Shown piece by piece: positions 6,623 to 9,319 of a DNA stretch of 9,319 nt (the first letter of the stretch is position 1; each line of letters begins with the position of its first letter). Location of the stretch: positions 1 to 9,319 of the forward strand of contig JAEYXZ010000004.1 of assembly GCA_023431045.1 (NCBI GenBank). The letters run 5' to 3'. The notes under the pieces were generated by a model, which saw nothing but the letters and a program-made list of their open reading frames with translations, ran no database searches and was not told the origin of the DNA. The translations under genes were made by a program, and so were the position numbers. Source of the DNA: Bacillota bacterium (lineage in GTDB: Bacteria; Bacillota_I; Bacilli_A; Acholeplasmatales; Acholeplasmataceae).

Positions 6623-7984
6623 TTATTTTAGAAACTTTCTCAATAAATTTGCCTTCTTTTTTGTCATTGGATGATATCTTAGTGGTAAATCAAACCAACC
6701 GCGCTTAACAACTGCTTTTTGATGGGAAAATGTCATAAACGATTTTTTACCATGATATGCACCAAACCCTGAATAACCAACCCCACCAAATCCTAAATGA
6801 TGATTGACAAAGTGCATTAATGTGTCATTGACTGTCGCACCACCAAATGATGCATGATTTAAAACCTTTGAGACAAGTTTGTGATTGTTTGAAAATAGAT
6901 AAAACGCTAATGGTTTACCGATTGTTTGGAATTTTTCAAGGACATCATCAATTGAATCGTAAGTGATCATTGGTAGTAATGGTCCAAAGATCTCTTCTTG
7001 CATGATTGGTGAATCAAATGTGATTTGATCGATTAATGTTGGTTCAATTTTTTCATCAGTGAACTTACCACCAACAACCACTTTTTCATTTAAATATAAA
7101 CCCTTTAATCTTTCGACATGTTTTGAGTTAATGATTTTTGGATAATGATTGGATGTTAATGGATCAGTACCGTAGAATGATTCAACTGCTTCTTTAAAAT
7201 AACTAATAAATTCTGATTTGATTGAGTCTTTGATGAGTAGATAATCTGGTGCGATACAAGTCTGTCCTGCATTAATAAACTTACCAAAAGCAATCCTTTT
7301 TGCAGCCAGTTTTAGATCGACTGTTTCATCGATAATGCAAGGTGATTTTCCACCAAGTTCTAACGTGACTGGAATGAGGTTTTTAGCAGCCATTTCCATC
7401 ACATGTTTACCTACTGGAATTGAACCTGTAAAGAAAATATAATCGGTTTTAAGTGATAGCAATTGATCTGCTTCTTTGGCTGGTCCTGTAACAGTTGTTA
7501 CGTATTCTTCATGATAGATTGCTGCAATCATTTTTTGAATCACTGATGCAACATGTGGACTACTAGAAGATGGCTTTAAAATCGCCGTATTACCTGCAGC
7601 AAGCGCTCCAACGAGTGGATTGATGCATAGTTGGAAAGGATAGTTCCAAGGACTTAAGATAAGTGCAATCCCGAATGGTTCTTGAAACTCATAACTTTTC
7701 GCAGGAAAAAGTACCAATGGTGTTTTAACCTTCTTTGGTTTTGCCCATTTCTTTAAGTTCTTAATGATGTAGGATAAATCACTTAAAACAATTCCCACTT
7801 CGGTTGCGAAGGACTCTTCTTTTGATTTACCTAAATCGTCAAAAAGTGCACTCTCAATTTCATCTTCAAAATCGCTAATTGCTTGATAGAGTTTTTTTAG
7901 ATTTTCAATTCTAAAATTGATATCTCTTGTCTGACCTGTATTAAAGAATGCTTTTTGTTTCTGGATTAGAATTTCGTAACTCAT
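6623..7984 (-). CDS. NAD(P)-dependent aldehyde dehydrogenase, ALDH3 (class 3) type
   Basis: This 453-residue enzyme should oxidise an aldehyde to the carboxylic acid with NAD(P)+ in the cytoplasm; the substrate cannot be told from sequence. Family hallmarks are all present: SPWNYPF with the oxyanion Asn114, LKPS with cofactor-binding Lys137, FTGS at 185-188, LELGGKSP with general-base Glu209, GQTC with nucleophile Cys243, and EEIFGP at 330-335. The length near 450, the GQTCIAPDY form of the active site and the late GVGYSGFGAYHG (401-412) fit the class 3 group, such as Bacillus YwdH, rather than the longer ALDH1/2 type. ATG 7984 is preceded by AAGAGGT at 4 nt. The gene starts 17 nt after the CotH-like gene, so the two are probably co-transcribed. 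It looks complete and functional. Confidence 0.95.
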   Translation of the reverse strand: MSYEILIQKQKAFFNTGQTRDINFRIENLKKLYQAISDFEDEIESALFDDLGKSKEESFATEVGIVLSDLSYIIKNLKKWAKPKKVKTPLVLFPAKSYEFQEPFGIALILSPWNYPFQLCINPLVGALAAGNTAILKPSSSSPHVASVIQKMIAAIYHEEYVTTVTGPAKEADQLLSLKTDYIFFTGSIPVGKHVMEMAAKNLIPVTLELGGKSPCIIDETVDLKLAAKRIAFGKFINAGQTCIAPDYLLIKDSIKSEFISYFKEAVESFYGTDPLTSNHYPKIINSKHVERLKGLYLNEKVVVGGKFTDEKIEPTLIDQITFDSPIMQEEIFGPLLPMITYDSIDDVLEKFQTIGKPLAFYLFSNNHKLVSKVLNHASFGGATVNDTLMHFVNHHLGFGGVGYSGFGAYHGKKSFMTFSHQKAVVKRGWFDLPLRYHPMTKKKANLLRKFLK

Positions 7985-8001
7985 AATGACCTCTTAGATG
8001 G

Positions 8002-9319
8002 TTAATTTTGAAGCTGATTTAAAACATCGGTTCTCTTATCACCAATATACCATGATGATGAACCACGCATAAATTCAATTTGATGTTTTACATTTGGAAT
8101 GACATTAGCATAAAGTGTTTTTGTTGTTAAATAACGATTATAGTAATAATCAAAAGTGAAGTAATCATCCAAAAGAATCTCATCAATGATTGCCTCATAT
8201 TGTTCTAAATACTCTGGAATATCTAAAATCTTTTGAGCAAGGATTGGCTGATAATAACTATTTCCAGTATTGATTTCCATTTGATTAAACCACGTATAAA
8301 TATTAGTTCCAATCGTGAAATTACCCGTTGGATTCCAAGAATTTCCCTGTGCCATACTGTGATCAAAATCATAAGGGATCAAATACCACATGAAGGTTGA
8401 TGAATCTTGATATAAATAATAATTATTACCCATTGCACGGTAATCATCTGGATTACCGAGAAAGATATTGACAGCCATGTATCTTATAAACATTTCAACA
8501 TTAAAATGAACTTCGATATAATTTTTAAAATCTGTTCCAGTTAAATTATTAATGTGACTGATAAAATCAAGTAAGGGTTCATGTTCACTGGTTTCTTCAT
8601 TGGTTTTTAAATCATAACTTGGATGATAAGAAAGGGTTTCTTCACCGACTGCATTGGAATCAAGGATTGGTTGAAGCGATGCTGGACCATAATTTTGCCA
8701 TAATGATTTGTATAGGTCACCATCTGATGCTAGCTTATCAAATCGACGTTCGATAAACTCATCATCAATCGGTTCAAAGATCGTGTAGATACCCAGTTGA
8801 TGTTTGATACCTGCAAGTTCAATTGAAAAGAGTGTATGTGAGACCGCTTGAGCATATACACCAAAATGTTCCATCATTTCTAGACTATATGCTTCTGCAA
8901 TATAGGATGGATCTTCATTTCGATTGTACTTTAGGTCAAGTTCTTTTAATTCAAAACCACGACGTTTCGCATTTTCTGGATGTTCACCATCAAATTGTGC
9001 TCTAAAATTGATCTTCCAGTGCACCATATTAAGGTCACCTTCTTGATTTTCAATGAATTGAGCAGAAAGATTACCCCTGATTCTAATTCCAATATTAGGA
9101 ATCACGGTTTCTCCATTTGCATCGGTGTAATAGAAATCCGCTTTTGCGTATTCCATGGTTTTGACACGTCCATAGAGCATTTGGTTCTCATGCATTTTTT
9201 GATCTAAATCGTCCCACTCACTTTGAGTGATCTTAATCGTGATTTCACGATAAAGTGTATCATCAAATAAACGCTCATAAGTAAATTCCGAACTAGGGTC
9301 GTCATCACCAGGTGGTTGA
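8002..9319 (-). CDS. CotH-kinase-family protein, probable exported protein or lipoprotein (5' end outside the window)
   Basis: The frame stays open from the window edge to the TAA at 8002, giving 439 visible residues. An ATG at 9195 is internal: the 41 codons upstream are in frame and contain the family's usual opening, a linker PPGDDDPSS, then LFDDTLYREITIKI. Counting from that Met, family features are GIRIRGN at 36-42, DGDLYKS near 158-164, NIFLGNPDDYRAMGNNYYLY at 243-262 and PYDFDHS at 274-280. The last two match the catalytic and metal-binding Asp segments of the CotH fold (PF08757), an atypical protein kinase first known from spore coats. A secretion or lipoprotein signal is expected upstream but not visible; the acidic linker supports this. 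It probably leads an operon with the aldehyde dehydrogenase. A non-spore role is likely if the host is a mollicute. Confidence 0.9.
   Translation of the reverse strand, partial: QPPGDDDPSSEFTYERLFDDTLYREITIKITQSEWDDLDQKMHENQMLYGRVKTMEYAKADFYYTDANGETVIPNIGIRIRGNLSAQFIENQEGDLNMVHWKINFRAQFDGEHPENAKRRGFELKELDLKYNRNEDPSYIAEAYSLEMMEHFGVYAQAVSHTLFSIELAGIKHQLGIYTIFEPIDDEFIERRFDKLASDGDLYKSLWQNYGPASLQPILDSNAVGEETLSYHPSYDLKTNEETSEHEPLLDFISHINNLTGTDFKNYIEVHFNVEMFIRYMAVNIFLGNPDDYRAMGNNYYLYQDSSTFMWYLIPYDFDHSMAQGNSWNPTGNFTIGTNIYTWFNQMEINTGNSYYQPILAQKILDIPEYLEQYEAIIDEILLDDYFTFDYYYNRYLTTKTLYANVIPNVKHQIEFMRGSSSWYIGDKRTDVLNQLQN

Noticed and set aside
9193..9195. ATG as the start of the CotH-like gene
   Set aside because: The frame continues upstream without a stop to the window edge and encodes residues typical of the family's N-terminal part. 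There is no ribosome binding site directly before this ATG.

Overview
The window reads as chromosomal DNA from a low-GC, wall-less or Firmicute-related bacterium, most likely an Acholeplasma-type mollicute. Codon use is AT-rich, ribosome binding sites are purine-rich, and terminators are hairpins followed by U-runs. Every Trp codon I checked is TGG and no gene needs TGA read as Trp. That fits Acholeplasmatales or Haloplasma/Izemoplasma-like lineages better than Mycoplasma or Spiroplasma. The lineage is an inference; no marker gene fixes it.

All supported genes lie on the minus strand, so transcription runs from high to low coordinates. In that order they are: (1) 9319-8002, a CotH-kinase-family protein whose N-terminus lies outside the window; (2) 7984-6623, an ALDH3-type aldehyde dehydrogenase, 17 nt downstream and probably in the same operon; (3) a strong 43-nt hairpin immediately followed by tRNA-Val(GAC) at 6571-6497 and a long-armed terminator; (4) a gene-poor leader of about 230 nt with two palindromes; (5) 6192-166, a giant gene of 2008 codons; (6) a terminator, a good sigma-A-type promoter and the first 15 codons of a probable helix-turn-helix protein at 46-1.

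The giant protein is the notable item. It begins with a four-helix membrane module resembling the CvpA family. About 500 residues of acidic, helical, unrecognised sequence follow. The rest is about 15 degenerate repeats of 80-90 residues, including a recent-looking tandem duplication of exactly 528 bp (176 residues). By the positive-inside rule the roughly 1,820-residue C-terminal part should be outside the cell. No cysteine was seen in the protein, and it has no LPXTG or C-terminal anchor. I recognise no described family for the repeat.

The CotH protein is expected to be exported and the giant protein to be surface-exposed, so two of the four protein genes may belong to the cell envelope. 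A functional link between them is not shown by the sequence.
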